Shown: positions 31,160 to 40,395 of the stretch, piece by piece | Position numbering within the stretch: the stretch's first letter is position 1 | How the letters are laid out: the number at the start of each line of letters is the position of its first letter | Assembly: GCA_964407365.1 (NCBI GenBank) | Contig: CAYOVI010000003.1 | Span: forward strand, 1 to 41,420 | Origin: BACL27 sp964407365 | GTDB lineage: Bacteria; Actinomycetota; Acidimicrobiia; Acidimicrobiales; Ilumatobacteraceae | Direction: 5' to 3' | Length of the DNA stretch: 41,420 nt | Translations under genes and position numbers: made by a program | The notes under the pieces: model-generated | The model's database searches: none | Seen by the model: only the letters and a program-made list of their open reading frames with translations | Told to the model about the DNA's origin: nothing

Positions 31160-32599
31160 GTGACTAACGAAATCGCAAAAAGTATTCCAGAGCACGAACA
31201 ACTTTGGAAAGCAACATCTCAGGTTTTGCGCAGTCAAGTTTCAGAGGCGGTTTGGTTCTCAACTTTCAACGACGCTGTGGCGATCGCAGACGACAAAATG
31301 AGTTTGCGCCTGCGAGTGCCCAACACTTTCGTACGCGATCGAATTTTGACCAGATACATGTCTCTGGTTCGCGGCGCACTTGACGAAATCGGGGCCTCTG
31401 GTCGCGAGTTGCGTGTCGACGTGCAAACAGCAACGGCCTCAGACGTTTTAGAGCGCCTCGCACCTGAGTCGCTAAAAGCACTCGACGAACCACTGGTAGT
31501 TGAGCGAGACGACAAACAAAAGTCTGAGCAAACAAAAGACAAATCGCCCAGAGCCCGCCAAGGCATGGGGGCCGCAATTGGTTTGAACCCGCGTTATACG
31601 TTCGACGCCTTCGTCAAAGGTGCTTCAAACCAGTTCTCGTTGGCCGCTGCACTGAGGGTTGCCGAAACACCCGGTCGCTCTTATAACCCTCTTTTTATAT
31701 ACGGATCTGCTGGTTTGGGCAAAACCCATTTATTGCACGCAATCGGTGACTATGTGCGAGAACATTATCCGGATCTCGAAGTGCGTTATGTGTCAACCGA
31801 AACTTTTTTGAATGAATACGTAGATGGAATTCGCAACAACACGATCGCAGCATTCAAGCGTCGCTATCGAGAAGTTGATGTGTTGTTGATCGACGACATT
31901 CAATTCATGGAGGGCAAAGAGGGTTTGCAAGAAGAGTTCTTCCACACTTTCAATTCTTTGCACGGCGCGAACAAACAGATCGTCATATCTTCAGACCGCG
32001 TGCCCGACGCGATACCAACCTTAGAAGACAGACTGCGAGGTCGATTCAGGTGGGGCTTGATCACCGATATTCAACCGCCCGACATGGAGACTCGCTTGGC
32101 AATCTTGCGCAACAAAGCCGAACGAGACGGCACCACGATTTCTAGTGACGTGCTCGAATTCATCGCTAGCAATGTCACTTCTAACATTCGCGAACTCGAG
32201 GGCGCTTTGATTCGCACCGTGGCGTATGCAAGTTTGAACAAAATCTCCGTAGATATTGATTTGGCAAAGACCTTGCTCACCGATTTGCTGACCAAAAACA
32301 CGACGAAGCCCAGAACCGACGAACAGTTGTTGGCCGAGATAGCCGAATTTGTTGGTTTTAGTGTCGAAGAAATCAAAGGTAAAAGTCGCCAAAGACCACT
32401 CGTCACGGCACGACAAACCGCAATGTATGTGGTTCGTGAATTAACGGATTTGAGTTATCCGGCGATCGCTCGCTTGTTTGGTGGGCGAGATCACACGACT
32501 GTAATTCACGCTGTGGAAAAAACTCAGCGTGTAATTAAAGAACGCAAGCAGGTTTATGAGCAAGTTACGGCTTTGATCAAAAAGCTCAAAACCTCATGA
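31160..32599 (+). CDS. dnaA: Chromosomal replication initiator DnaA
   Basis: DnaA binds DnaA boxes and opens oriC. The 479 residues form domain I (about 1-90, starting near LWKATSQVLRSQVSEAVWFS), a charged linker (II), and AAA+ domain III. Domain III has NPRYTFDAFVKGASNQFSLA, Walker A GSAGLGKTH (about 181) and Walker B DVLLIDDIQFMEGK. Domain IV carries the DNA-binding signature FGGRDHTTVIHAVEKTQ. The start GTG 31160 follows AAAAGGA. DnaA boxes lie on both sides of the gene, with the origin downstream. Confidence 0.98.
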   Translation: MTNEIAKSIPEHEQLWKATSQVLRSQVSEAVWFSTFNDAVAIADDKMSLRLRVPNTFVRDRILTRYMSLVRGALDEIGASGRELRVDVQTATASDVLERLAPESLKALDEPLVVERDDKQKSEQTKDKSPRARQGMGAAIGLNPRYTFDAFVKGASNQFSLAAALRVAETPGRSYNPLFIYGSAGLGKTHLLHAIGDYVREHYPDLEVRYVSTETFLNEYVDGIRNNTIAAFKRRYREVDVLLIDDIQFMEGKEGLQEEFFHTFNSLHGANKQIVISSDRVPDAIPTLEDRLRGRFRWGLITDIQPPDMETRLAILRNKAERDGTTISSDVLEFIASNVTSNIRELEGALIRTVAYASLNKISVDIDLAKTLLTDLLTKNTTKPRTDEQLLAEIAEFVGFSVEEIKGKSRQRPLVTARQTAMYVVRELTDLSYPAIARLFGGRDHTTVIHAVEKTQRVIKERKQVYEQVTALIKKLKTS

Positions 32600-32864
32600 G
32601 TTCGCTGTGTATAACTATGTGGAAATCTCCAAGGATTGTTGTTCACAACACAGGTTTATCCACTTATCAACAAACCACACGGGTGCAAGATGTGCCTATG
32701 GTTCATTTTTTAGCCACAGGCAAAAGCGTTATTTCTATTGGGTTTCAGGGTGTTAATCCACAATCCACAGGCCTTATTACGGTTATTAGATTTATATATA
32801 AATTGGCACATTTAATAACCCCAAAAGCACACATCTTTAGAACTCAACTAGTGAGGTAAATTCG
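32600..32864. other. oriC: oriC: dnaA-dnaN intergenic region with DnaA boxes and unwinding element
   Basis: This 265-base gap holds a cluster of 9-mers like TTATNCACA: complement of TTATACACA at 32606-32614 (exact), TTGTTCACA 32639-32647, TTATCCACT 32656-32664, TTATCAACA 32664-32672, TTAGCCACA 32710-32718, TAATCCACA 32754-32762 and CAATCCACA 32761-32769. All but the last are within one mismatch. An A/T-rich stretch at about 32773-32819 follows and is a good candidate for the duplex unwinding element. Its position between dnaA and dnaN is typical for actinobacterial origins. Confidence 0.88.
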
Positions 32865-33962
32865 GTGAAATTTCGAGTTGAAAGAGAGCTATTAACCGAG
32901 GCGCTAGGTGCTGCGGCTCGTGTTGCATCGAATCGCAACAATGCGATGCCAGCACTGTCGGGTGTGCACATGCAAGTTAAAGGCGACTCATTAGTGCTTA
33001 CTTGCACTGACAACGATTTGAGCGTGCGTTCGACTCTTTCAATCGGCGGCGTACAAGATGGGGTGGCCGTAGTGAGTGCAAAGTTGATCAGCGACATCGT
33101 GCGATCAATGCCCGAAGAAAAAGTCACCATCGACGCCCAAGGCGAAGAGGTGATTGTTTCGGCGGGCAAATCACAATTCACCGTGCCTACGTTTGCGGCT
33201 TCAGATTTTCCGAACATCATTGTTGCCGGCACGCAGCCTGTGAAAATCAGTGCCAAAACATTTGGTGAGGCTCTCGGTCAAGTTGTGCGTGCGTCGTCGA
33301 CCGACATGCAACGCTTGGCTTTGACGGGCGTCTTGATGGTCGCCGAACCAGACTCGGTTTGTTTGGTTGCAACAGACTCTTATCGTTTGGCTGTGCGTGA
33401 GTTGCCTGGTGCAACGATGCTCGGACACGGTGCTGAAATAGTTGTGCCGGGTCGGGCACTGGGTGAATTAGAACGCCTGATCGGCGGAGCCGAATCAATG
33501 ACAATGGCCCTCGGCGAAAATCGTGCGACTTTTGAAGTTGGCGGCTCGACCTTAACGACCACATTGTTGAATGTTGAATTTCCGAAATATAAGCAATTGA
33601 TTTCGGCCCACTATCCGAACAAGGTGACAACCCCAAGAGAGCCATTGCTTGAAGCAGTGCGACGCTCGCGAATTTTGGCGCGTGAGACGACGCCGGTGCG
33701 TCTTGAGATGCTTTCAAACTCGATTCGCCTCTCAGTAGTCACACAAGACATCGGACAGGTTGTTGACGAACTAGACGCAAAACTTGATGGCAGTGAAATA
33801 ACAATTGGCTTCAATTCTCAATACTTGATGGACGGCATTGACGCGGTCAAAGGCGATGAAATCACGATCGAATCCACAGACCCGGTGAAACCAGCCGTTT
33901 TGCGTGGGGTGGGCGACAAGAATTATTTATATCTCGTGATGCCACAACGGCTGACGAGTTAG
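32865..33962 (+). CDS. dnaN: DNA polymerase III beta sliding clamp
   Basis: The clamp dimer encircles DNA and tethers the replicase. The 365 residues divide into three similar domains. The N-terminal MKFRVERELLTEALGAAARV leads to MPALSGVHMQVKGDSLVLTC; LALTGVLMVAEPDSVCLVAT lies in the middle domain. The C-terminus YLYLVMPQRLTS matches the usual Y-L-v-MP-r-L end. The GTG start 32865 follows the AGTGAGG stretch closely. It is directly downstream of oriC and precedes recF. Confidence 0.97.
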   Translation: MKFRVERELLTEALGAAARVASNRNNAMPALSGVHMQVKGDSLVLTCTDNDLSVRSTLSIGGVQDGVAVVSAKLISDIVRSMPEEKVTIDAQGEEVIVSAGKSQFTVPTFAASDFPNIIVAGTQPVKISAKTFGEALGQVVRASSTDMQRLALTGVLMVAEPDSVCLVATDSYRLAVRELPGATMLGHGAEIVVPGRALGELERLIGGAESMTMALGENRATFEVGGSTLTTTLLNVEFPKYKQLISAHYPNKVTTPREPLLEAVRRSRILARETTPVRLEMLSNSIRLSVVTQDIGQVVDELDAKLDGSEITIGFNSQYLMDGIDAVKGDEITIESTDPVKPAVLRGVGDKNYLYLVMPQRLTS

Positions 33963-34005
33963 TTTGTTCGCGCATTTTGTAACTAGCGTCGCCAACTGAG
34001 TCGAC

Positions 34006-35100
34006 GTGATATTGCAACAAATTCAACTTAGCGACTTTCGCAATTACGAGAACACACAGGTTGATTTTTCGACAGGTGTCAATGCGATAATCGGGGCAAA
34101 CGGTCAAGGCAAAACCAACTTGACAGAGGCGTTGGCATATTTGTCAACGATGAAAAGTTTTCGGGGTGTGCCAACTGAAGCGATGATTCGCAACGGGGCT
34201 CACACCGCATTCATTCGTGCCAGGGTTTTGCATGATGATGGTCGCGAAATTTTGATTGAGGCCAGACTCAGCACCCAAACCCGCAATCAGGTCTTGGTCA
34301 ATGGCACCAAATTGCCCAAAACCCGCGACTTGCTCGGCATGGTGCGCACAACAGTTTTTTCACCTGACGACCTTGATTTGGTCAAGGGCAGCCCACATCT
34401 GCGTCGCGATTTTCTAGACGACTCGCTAGTTGCATTGTCGTCGAAAAATGATGCATTACGACTCGAAGTTGATCGCATCGTTAAACAACGCAACGCCGTG
34501 TTGAAGCAATCTGGAGGTCGCCTTAACAACGCAGTCGCTTCGATGCTCGATTTGTGGGATGAAAAATTTGCTGATTTGGGCACGCAACTAGGCAAGGCGA
34601 GAAGTGATCTGTTGTCGAAACTCACGCCATTTGTAGTGCACGCCTATGAAGAATTAGCGCAACGTCCGAGCAGCATCGTGGTCGATTATTCACCCGAATG
34701 GCTCAAGATCGGTCTTGCGAGGTGTCTTGTCGACTCGCGAGATGAAGATTTGCGTCGAATTGTCACGACGGTCGGGCCGCATCGAGACGATTTTGAAATT
34801 TCGATCAATAATTTGCCATCTCGCACGCACGCCTCGCAGGGTGAGCAACGCACCATGGCGCTGGCCTTGCGACTTGCGATGCATAGGTTTATCAGCCAAA
34901 GTGTCGGCGAGATACCGATTCTGATTCTGGACGATGTTCTTTCGGAGCTTGACCCAAATCGTGCCCAGGCTCTCTTGAATCACTTTCCTGTTGGGCAAGT
35001 TTTGATAACAACGGCTTCCGAACTGCCTATCGGGGCACACATTTCAAAAGAAGTTGCCATTAAGGCTGGCACGATAATTGCAACTCCAAAATCAAACTAA
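34006..35100 (+). CDS. recF: DNA replication and repair protein RecF
   Basis: RecF is an ABC/SMC-like ATPase that loads RecA at gaps. The 364 residues begin MILQQIQLSDFRNYENTQVD, then Walker A GANGQGKTNL (about 30-39). The C-terminal part shows the signature SQGEQRTMALALRLA and Walker B ILILDDVLSELDPNRAQALL. The start is GTG 34006. It is 43 bases after dnaN and just before the DUF721 gene, the usual order. Confidence 0.96.
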   Translation: MILQQIQLSDFRNYENTQVDFSTGVNAIIGANGQGKTNLTEALAYLSTMKSFRGVPTEAMIRNGAHTAFIRARVLHDDGREILIEARLSTQTRNQVLVNGTKLPKTRDLLGMVRTTVFSPDDLDLVKGSPHLRRDFLDDSLVALSSKNDALRLEVDRIVKQRNAVLKQSGGRLNNAVASMLDLWDEKFADLGTQLGKARSDLLSKLTPFVVHAYEELAQRPSSIVVDYSPEWLKIGLARCLVDSRDEDLRRIVTTVGPHRDDFEISINNLPSRTHASQGEQRTMALALRLAMHRFISQSVGEIPILILDDVLSELDPNRAQALLNHFPVGQVLITTASELPIGAHISKEVAIKAGTIIATPKSN

Positions 35101-35113
35101 CCAACGGGCAAAA

Positions 35114-35461
35114 ATGAACACCGACAACTTTGACCAAACAGACCCAGATGCAAATTCGGGCTCTGAGTCAAGGCTTAGCGACGAACTCAATAAATTGCTC
35201 CATCATCTCGGGTCGCCAAACATTGACATCGTTTCAGGCGTTTTTGGTTTGTGGCACGAAATCGTTGGCGACCAAGTTGCAAATCACGCCACACCGATAA
35301 AACTTGACCGGGGCAGGCTGTTGATCGAGGTAGACGACCCTGCATGGTCTACCCACATGAAGTTTCTTGAACGTGACATTTGCACGAGCCTTAGTCATCA
35401 CACCGGCACCACGATCAGTGGCCTAGATATACGCATTAAGTCAGGCCGCGCGAACACGTAA
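35114..35461 (+). CDS. DUF721-family (DciA-like) protein
   Basis: The 115 residues contain the DUF721 core: SGVFGLWHEIVGDQVANHAT, then PIKLDRGRLLIEVDDPAWST, HMKFLERDIC and a short C-terminal beta-alpha end. DUF721 includes DciA, a loader of the replicative helicase DnaB in bacteria without DnaC. That role is plausible here because a dnaB gene is in the window and no dnaC-type loader is. I place the start at ATG 35114; the frame open from 35078 would overlap recF. It sits between recF and gyrB, the common position. Confidence 0.85.
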   Translation: MNTDNFDQTDPDANSGSESRLSDELNKLLHHLGSPNIDIVSGVFGLWHEIVGDQVANHATPIKLDRGRLLIEVDDPAWSTHMKFLERDICTSLSHHTGTTISGLDIRIKSGRANT

Positions 35462-35472
35462 AGACTAGAATA

Positions 35473-35496
35473 ATTTTGCTTAAAACCGAGCAAAAT
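35473..35496 (+). repeat. 8-bp inverted repeat upstream of gyrB
   Basis: ATTTTGCT (35473-35480) and AGCAAAAT (35489-35496) are perfect inverted copies with an 8-base spacer, 35 bases before the gyrB start. It could terminate the upstream transcript weakly or act as an operator; no T run follows. Confidence 0.4.
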
Positions 35497-35530
35497 CCAT
35501 CATTTAGATCAAACCAAAGGCGCCCAAAAA

Positions 35531-37498
35531 ATGGCTGTAACCAAAGCAAAACCTGCCTCTGCAAAGAGCGGTTCGGCAACCTATGCAGCCAAAGATATTC
35601 AGGTTCTTGAAGGTCTTGACCCGGTGCGCAAACGCCCGGGTATGTATATCGGTTCGACTGGTCTCAATGGTCTGCACCACCTCATTTGGGAGGTCGTAGA
35701 CAACTCGGTTGACGAGGCGATGGCCGGGTTTTGCACCAAGATCACAATCACATTGCACGAAGACGGCGCCTGCCAGGTGCAAGACAATGGTCGCGGCATT
35801 CCGGTTGATCCATATCCGTCGGGTCCGCACAAAGGCAAGAGCGCTCTTGAGGTTGTGTTGACCGTGTTGCACGCTGGTGGAAAATTCGGCGGTGATGGTT
35901 ACAAAGTTTCAGGTGGTCTGCACGGCGTAGGCGTCAGCGTTGTCAATGCATTGTCAAAAAAATTGATCGCCGAGATAGACCGCGACGGCAATCGTTTCAA
36001 ACAAGAGTTCGTCGATGGCGGAAAACCAAAAGCCAAGATTCAAAAACTTGGGGCCTCTAACTCGAAAACCAACGGCACATCGATAACTTTTTATCCCGAC
36101 CCAGAAATATTTGCATCAGAAGGCGTCGAGTTCGTTGCCCGCACGGTTCTTGAACGTTTGCAGACCATTGCGTTTTTGAATCGTGATCTCGAAGTGGTGT
36201 TCGAAGACAAACGCGCCGGCAAAAAAGACAAGGTCACCTATCAATACAAAGGAGGCATAGTCGATTTCGTTAAACACTTAAACGTCTCACGCGAATCTCT
36301 TTTCAACAAGGTTGCCTACTACCAAGCCAGCGAATCAGATCAGACCCTCGAGATCGCCATGCAATGGAACACCGGCTATTACGAGGGCATTTATGGCTAT
36401 GCCAACGGCATTTCAACTGTCGAAGGCGGCATGCACGTCGAAGGTTTCAAAACAGCGCTGACATCGGTGGTCAACAAATATGCCCGTTCATCTGGCGGGC
36501 TGAAAGAAAAAGATGAAAACCTGCTCGGTGAAGACATTCGTGAAGGTCTAACTGCAATCGTCACCGTAAAGTTGCGCGACCCACAATTTGAAGGTCAAAC
36601 AAAAGCCAAACTCGGCAACGTGTCAATGAGGTCATTCGTTCAAAAAGAAACAAATACCAAACTCGAAGAATGGATGCTCGAAAACCCGACAGAGGCAAAT
36701 CGCATCGTCAAAAAAGCCGTGGCAGCGGCCCAAGCGCGCATCGCAGCAAAAAATGCGCGCAATGCAGTTCGTCGTAAAACCGCTTTGAGCGGCGCGGGCA
36801 TGCCCGACAAACTTAAAGACTGCCAAAGCGGCAACCCGGCTGAAAGCGAGCTGTTCATCGTCGAAGGTGACTCAGCAGGAGGCACGGCCGTCGACGCTCG
36901 AGACCCTCGAACCCAGGCAATTTTGCCGATTCGCGGAAAAATTCTCAACGTTGAGCGGGCCCGATTAGACAAGATGCTGAAAAACACCGAAGTTCAGGCT
37001 TTGATCACAGCTATTGGTGGTGGCGTTGGCAACGACGAATTCAACGTCGAGAAAGCCCGCTATCACAAGGTGATCATTTTGGCCGATGCCGACGTAGATG
37101 GCAGCCATATTCGCACTTTGCTTTTGACGTTTTTTTATCGACAGATGCGCCCGATGGTCGAAAGCGGTTTTATTTATATCGCCCAGCCACCTTTGTTTTC
37201 GACCGAAGTCGGCAAAGAAAAGACTTATTTGAAAGACGAATCAGCCAAAGAAAAATTTCTGAAAGCCAACCCAAATCACAAAAAAGAATTTCAACGCCTC
37301 AAAGGTCTGGGCGAAATGGACTGGCAAGAACTGCGCAGCACCACAATGGACTCTGCCACGCGCACCCTTTTGCAGGTCAATGTCGAAGAGGCGGCCGAAG
37401 CCGAAAACATCATGAGCGTGTTGATGGGCGACGACGTCGAAAGCCGCAAATCATTTATTCAAAAAAATGCACGAGACGTGCGCAACCTCGACTTTTAA
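35531..37498 (+). CDS. gyrB: DNA gyrase subunit B
   Basis: GyrB is the ATPase half of gyrase, which introduces negative supercoils. The 655 residues show LEGLDPVRKRPGMYIGSTG, the GHKL ATP site DNGRGIPVDPYP and SGGLHGVGVSVVNALS. The TOPRIM domain has EGDSAGG (about 445) and DADVDGSHIRTLL. The C-terminus ending KNARDVRNLDF is the GyrA-interacting tail typical of actinobacterial GyrB. Preceded by AAAGG; gyrA starts 21 bases later. Confidence 0.98.
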   Translation: MAVTKAKPASAKSGSATYAAKDIQVLEGLDPVRKRPGMYIGSTGLNGLHHLIWEVVDNSVDEAMAGFCTKITITLHEDGACQVQDNGRGIPVDPYPSGPHKGKSALEVVLTVLHAGGKFGGDGYKVSGGLHGVGVSVVNALSKKLIAEIDRDGNRFKQEFVDGGKPKAKIQKLGASNSKTNGTSITFYPDPEIFASEGVEFVARTVLERLQTIAFLNRDLEVVFEDKRAGKKDKVTYQYKGGIVDFVKHLNVSRESLFNKVAYYQASESDQTLEIAMQWNTGYYEGIYGYANGISTVEGGMHVEGFKTALTSVVNKYARSSGGLKEKDENLLGEDIREGLTAIVTVKLRDPQFEGQTKAKLGNVSMRSFVQKETNTKLEEWMLENPTEANRIVKKAVAAAQARIAAKNARNAVRRKTALSGAGMPDKLKDCQSGNPAESELFIVEGDSAGGTAVDARDPRTQAILPIRGKILNVERARLDKMLKNTEVQALITAIGGGVGNDEFNVEKARYHKVIILADADVDGSHIRTLLLTFFYRQMRPMVESGFIYIAQPPLFSTEVGKEKTYLKDESAKEKFLKANPNHKKEFQRLKGLGEMDWQELRSTTMDSATRTLLQVNVEEAAEAENIMSVLMGDDVESRKSFIQKNARDVRNLDF

Positions 37499-37519
37499 CA
37501 GCGACTAGGAAACCACGGC

Positions 37520-40036
37520 ATGGCTGCAAAAAAACCCACTAAGAAAAACAACAAGAAGGCCTCGAAAAACTCCGACTCAAAGGCTCCATCCTCGGCCCAA
37601 TTGCCGTTTGTCCCGGGCAAGAGCGTGCAACCAATTCAATTGCAAGACGAGATGGAGAGATCATTCATCGACTACGCGATGTCGGTGATCATGTCGAGAG
37701 CTCTTCCGGATGTTCGAGACGGTCTGAAACCCGTGCATCGTCGAATCATCTGGGACATGCATCAACAAGGTTTCAGACCCGATCGTCCGTTCGTCAAGTG
37801 CGCCCGCGTCACGGGAGACACGATGGCTCGTTATCACCCGCATGGCGACGGTGCTATTTACGACGCATTGGTGCGAATGGCCCAACCGTTTTCGTTGCGC
37901 CACCCGCTCATCGATTTTCACGGCAATTATGGTTCGCCCGATTTTGGGCCTGCAGCGAGTCGTTACACCGAGTCGCGATTGCATCCATTAGCGATGCAGT
38001 TGCTAGCCGACATTGACGAAGACACGGTTGATTTGATTTCAAACTATGACGGCACCGCCGAAGAACCATCTGTTTTGCCATCGCGGTTTCCCAACTTGTT
38101 GGTCAACGGCTCGCAGGGCATTGCCGTCGGCATGGCAACAAGTATTCCGCCGCACAATCTTGGCGAAGTCGTCGACGCGACATTGCATCTGATCGACAAC
38201 CCCGATGCTTCGATTGCCGATCTGATGAAATTCATCAAAGGCCCAGACTTTCCGACTGGTGGCCTGATTTTGGGCCGCAGTGGCATCAACGAGTCTTACA
38301 AGACCGGGCGTGGCAGCATCAAGATGCGGGCCAAGGTTTCAATTGAAGATGGCGTACGCGGCCAGATGCGCATCGTGGTTAGCGAATTGCCATATCAAGC
38401 CAGTTGCTCGGCGATTGCGGCTCGAATTCAAGAACTTGTAGATGGCGGCGAGCTCGACGGCATCGCAGATGTCAACGACAACTCCTCGGGCGGTGCAACA
38501 AATTTGGTCATCACACTCAAGCGAGATGCAAATTCGAATGTGGTGATGAACAATCTCTTCAAACTGACGACTCTGCAAACAAGCTTTCCGGTCAACATGG
38601 TGGCGCTCGTCGACGGCGTGCCCCGCACGGTCAACCTGCGCGACGCCCTGCAGGGATACGTGCGACATCAAATCGACGTAATAACGCGACGCAGCACCCA
38701 TCGACTCAAAAAGGCCCAAGATCGCGGGCATATCCTCGAAGGTCGCCTCAAGGCTTTAAACGTCATCGATGCGGTGATCAAAGTGATTCGAGGCAGTGAA
38801 GACAGCAACGCCGCAAAGGCGGCTTTGATGGGCAAGCAGTTTGGCTTCACCGAGCGTCAAGCCATCGACATACTCGACATGCAATTGCGACAATTGACCA
38901 AACTTTCGCGAATCGATCTCGAGACCGAACAAAAAGACGTTCAGGCTCAAATCAAAGAGTTGAAGGCGATTTTGAACGACGACAAAAAATTGCGAGCGGT
39001 GATCTCTAAAGAACTAACCGCGGTGCGCGAAACATTTGCCTCTGAGCGCGTATGCAAAATCACGGCCGATGTCGGTGAGATGAGCGTCGAAGACTTGGTC
39101 GAAAATCGTGAGCTGGTGGTTGTCATGACCCAAGCCCAATACATCAAGAGCGTCTCGGCAGATTCTTTTAGATCACAGGGCAGAGGCGGTCGGGGTGTTT
39201 CGGGTGCGAAGATGAAAGACGCAGACATCGTGCGCAATGTGATATTTACGACGTCACACGCGTATTTGCTCTTCTTTTCTAATCGTGGACGCGTCTATCG
39301 ACTTCGTGCCCTTGAAATTCCAGAACGCGAGCGCACGGCCAAGGGAATTCCGATCGTCAACTTGTTGCCACTTCAAAATGGCGAAACAATTCAGGCGATC
39401 ATCGACACCCGCGAGTTTCCGGGCACGCGATATCTATTTTTTGTCTCTCGGCAAGGTCAAGTCAAAAAGACCGCTTTCAATGAATATGACTCGTCGCGTC
39501 GCGATGGTTTGATTGCGCTCAAACTTAGACCCAAAGACGAACTCGTACGAGTGATCGAAACCGGCGGCACAGACGACGTTTTCATCGTCAGTCGTGGTGG
39601 CCAAACAATTCGATTCTCTGAAAAACAAGTACGCCCGATGGGTCGATCAGCGGCTGGTGTTCGCGGCATGCGTTTGCGCGCAGGAGACGAAGTCGTCTCG
39701 GTCGACGTGGCCAAAGATGATGCATCAATTTTGTTGGTTACCGAATCGGGTTATGGCAAGCGCACCCAGTTGAGCAACTTCAGCCGCAAAGGCCGGGGTG
39801 GCATGGGCATGATTGGCATCAAATTGACTGGCAAAAAAGGACGTGTAGTGGCTGCCTTCATGGTCGGTCTAGATGATGAAATTGTGGTTGTGTCATCTGC
39901 AGGCACGACGATTCGAACTCCAGTGAAAGAAATCTCAAGTCAGGGTCGTGCCGCCACCGGTGTGCGCGTGATGAGCCTTGGCGAGGGTCAAGTTGTTGCA
40001 TCTGTTGCACCAATTTTGGCCACAGACGAAGAATAA
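37520..40036 (+). CDS. gyrA: DNA gyrase subunit A
   Basis: GyrA cuts and rejoins DNA. The 838 residues start with a Lys/Ser-rich extension of about 40 residues, then DEMERSFIDYAMSVIMSRAL. The quinolone region reads ARVTGDTMARYHPHGDGAIYD; the catalytic Tyr149 lies in DFGPAASRYTESRL. The C-terminal beta-pinwheel follows, beginning with the GyrA box (QGRGGRG) needed for wrapping. At the position of E. coli Ser83 the residue is Gly111, while the acidic Asp115 is kept. This predicts weaker quinolone binding. It follows gyrB closely and is probably cotranscribed with it. Confidence 0.98.
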   Translation: MAAKKPTKKNNKKASKNSDSKAPSSAQLPFVPGKSVQPIQLQDEMERSFIDYAMSVIMSRALPDVRDGLKPVHRRIIWDMHQQGFRPDRPFVKCARVTGDTMARYHPHGDGAIYDALVRMAQPFSLRHPLIDFHGNYGSPDFGPAASRYTESRLHPLAMQLLADIDEDTVDLISNYDGTAEEPSVLPSRFPNLLVNGSQGIAVGMATSIPPHNLGEVVDATLHLIDNPDASIADLMKFIKGPDFPTGGLILGRSGINESYKTGRGSIKMRAKVSIEDGVRGQMRIVVSELPYQASCSAIAARIQELVDGGELDGIADVNDNSSGGATNLVITLKRDANSNVVMNNLFKLTTLQTSFPVNMVALVDGVPRTVNLRDALQGYVRHQIDVITRRSTHRLKKAQDRGHILEGRLKALNVIDAVIKVIRGSEDSNAAKAALMGKQFGFTERQAIDILDMQLRQLTKLSRIDLETEQKDVQAQIKELKAILNDDKKLRAVISKELTAVRETFASERVCKITADVGEMSVEDLVENRELVVVMTQAQYIKSVSADSFRSQGRGGRGVSGAKMKDADIVRNVIFTTSHAYLLFFSNRGRVYRLRALEIPERERTAKGIPIVNLLPLQNGETIQAIIDTREFPGTRYLFFVSRQGQVKKTAFNEYDSSRRDGLIALKLRPKDELVRVIETGGTDDVFIVSRGGQTIRFSEKQVRPMGRSAAGVRGMRLRAGDEVVSVDVAKDDASILLVTESGYGKRTQLSNFSRKGRGGMGMIGIKLTGKKGRVVAAFMVGLDDEIVVVSSAGTTIRTPVKEISSQGRAATGVRVMSLGEGQVVASVAPILATDEE

Positions 40037-40059
40037 AAATTTTTATTCGCTGTATTTCC

Positions 40060-40395
40060 GTGAAATCCGAGGGTGGTTCAGCCACTTTGTTCGTGCTGGT
40101 TGCATTGGGCCTTTTTAGTGCGGTAATTTTTTCGCTCACTCGCACCGCCGATCGATTGATAGCTGCCCAACGAAGTCAGTTCGTTGCCGATGATTCGGCA
40201 ATCAATTGTCTGTTATCGAGAACAGATTTAATGCCACAGAGAATCGAAATTGTTGCCCGATTAAATTTTGCCCAGGTTGTCGAAATAGATAAGGGTTCTG
40301 ACAGATGCGAAGTCGCCACCAAAGTTGGCGACGTTGTTCGACGGGCGACCGCAGTGTCATTGGGCGGTCTAGATCTGCCTACACTGCAAAGATGA
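40060..40395 (+). CDS. TadE-like small membrane-anchored protein
   Basis: Not a firmly named family. The 111 residues start with EGGSATLFVLVALGLFSAVI, a single N-terminal TM, followed by SLTRTADRLIAAQRSQFVAD. The G-S-A-T start, TM and Ala/Gln-rich helix resemble small TadE/G-like pseudopilin-neighbourhood proteins (such as the Rv3654c group in actinobacteria). The pilin Glu is not evident. The rest (LNFAQVVEIDKGSDRCEVAT) is unrecognised. GTG 40060 is used as start. Its TGA overlaps the next ATG (ATGA), so it is coupled to the DUF3566 gene. Confidence 0.6.
   Translation: MKSEGGSATLFVLVALGLFSAVIFSLTRTADRLIAAQRSQFVADDSAINCLLSRTDLMPQRIEIVARLNFAQVVEIDKGSDRCEVATKVGDVVRRATAVSLGGLDLPTLQR

Noticed and set aside
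40305..40391. N-terminal extension of the DUF3566 protein
   Set aside because: It overlaps the upstream coding region in another frame; the ATGA overlap at 40392 gives the family-like start.
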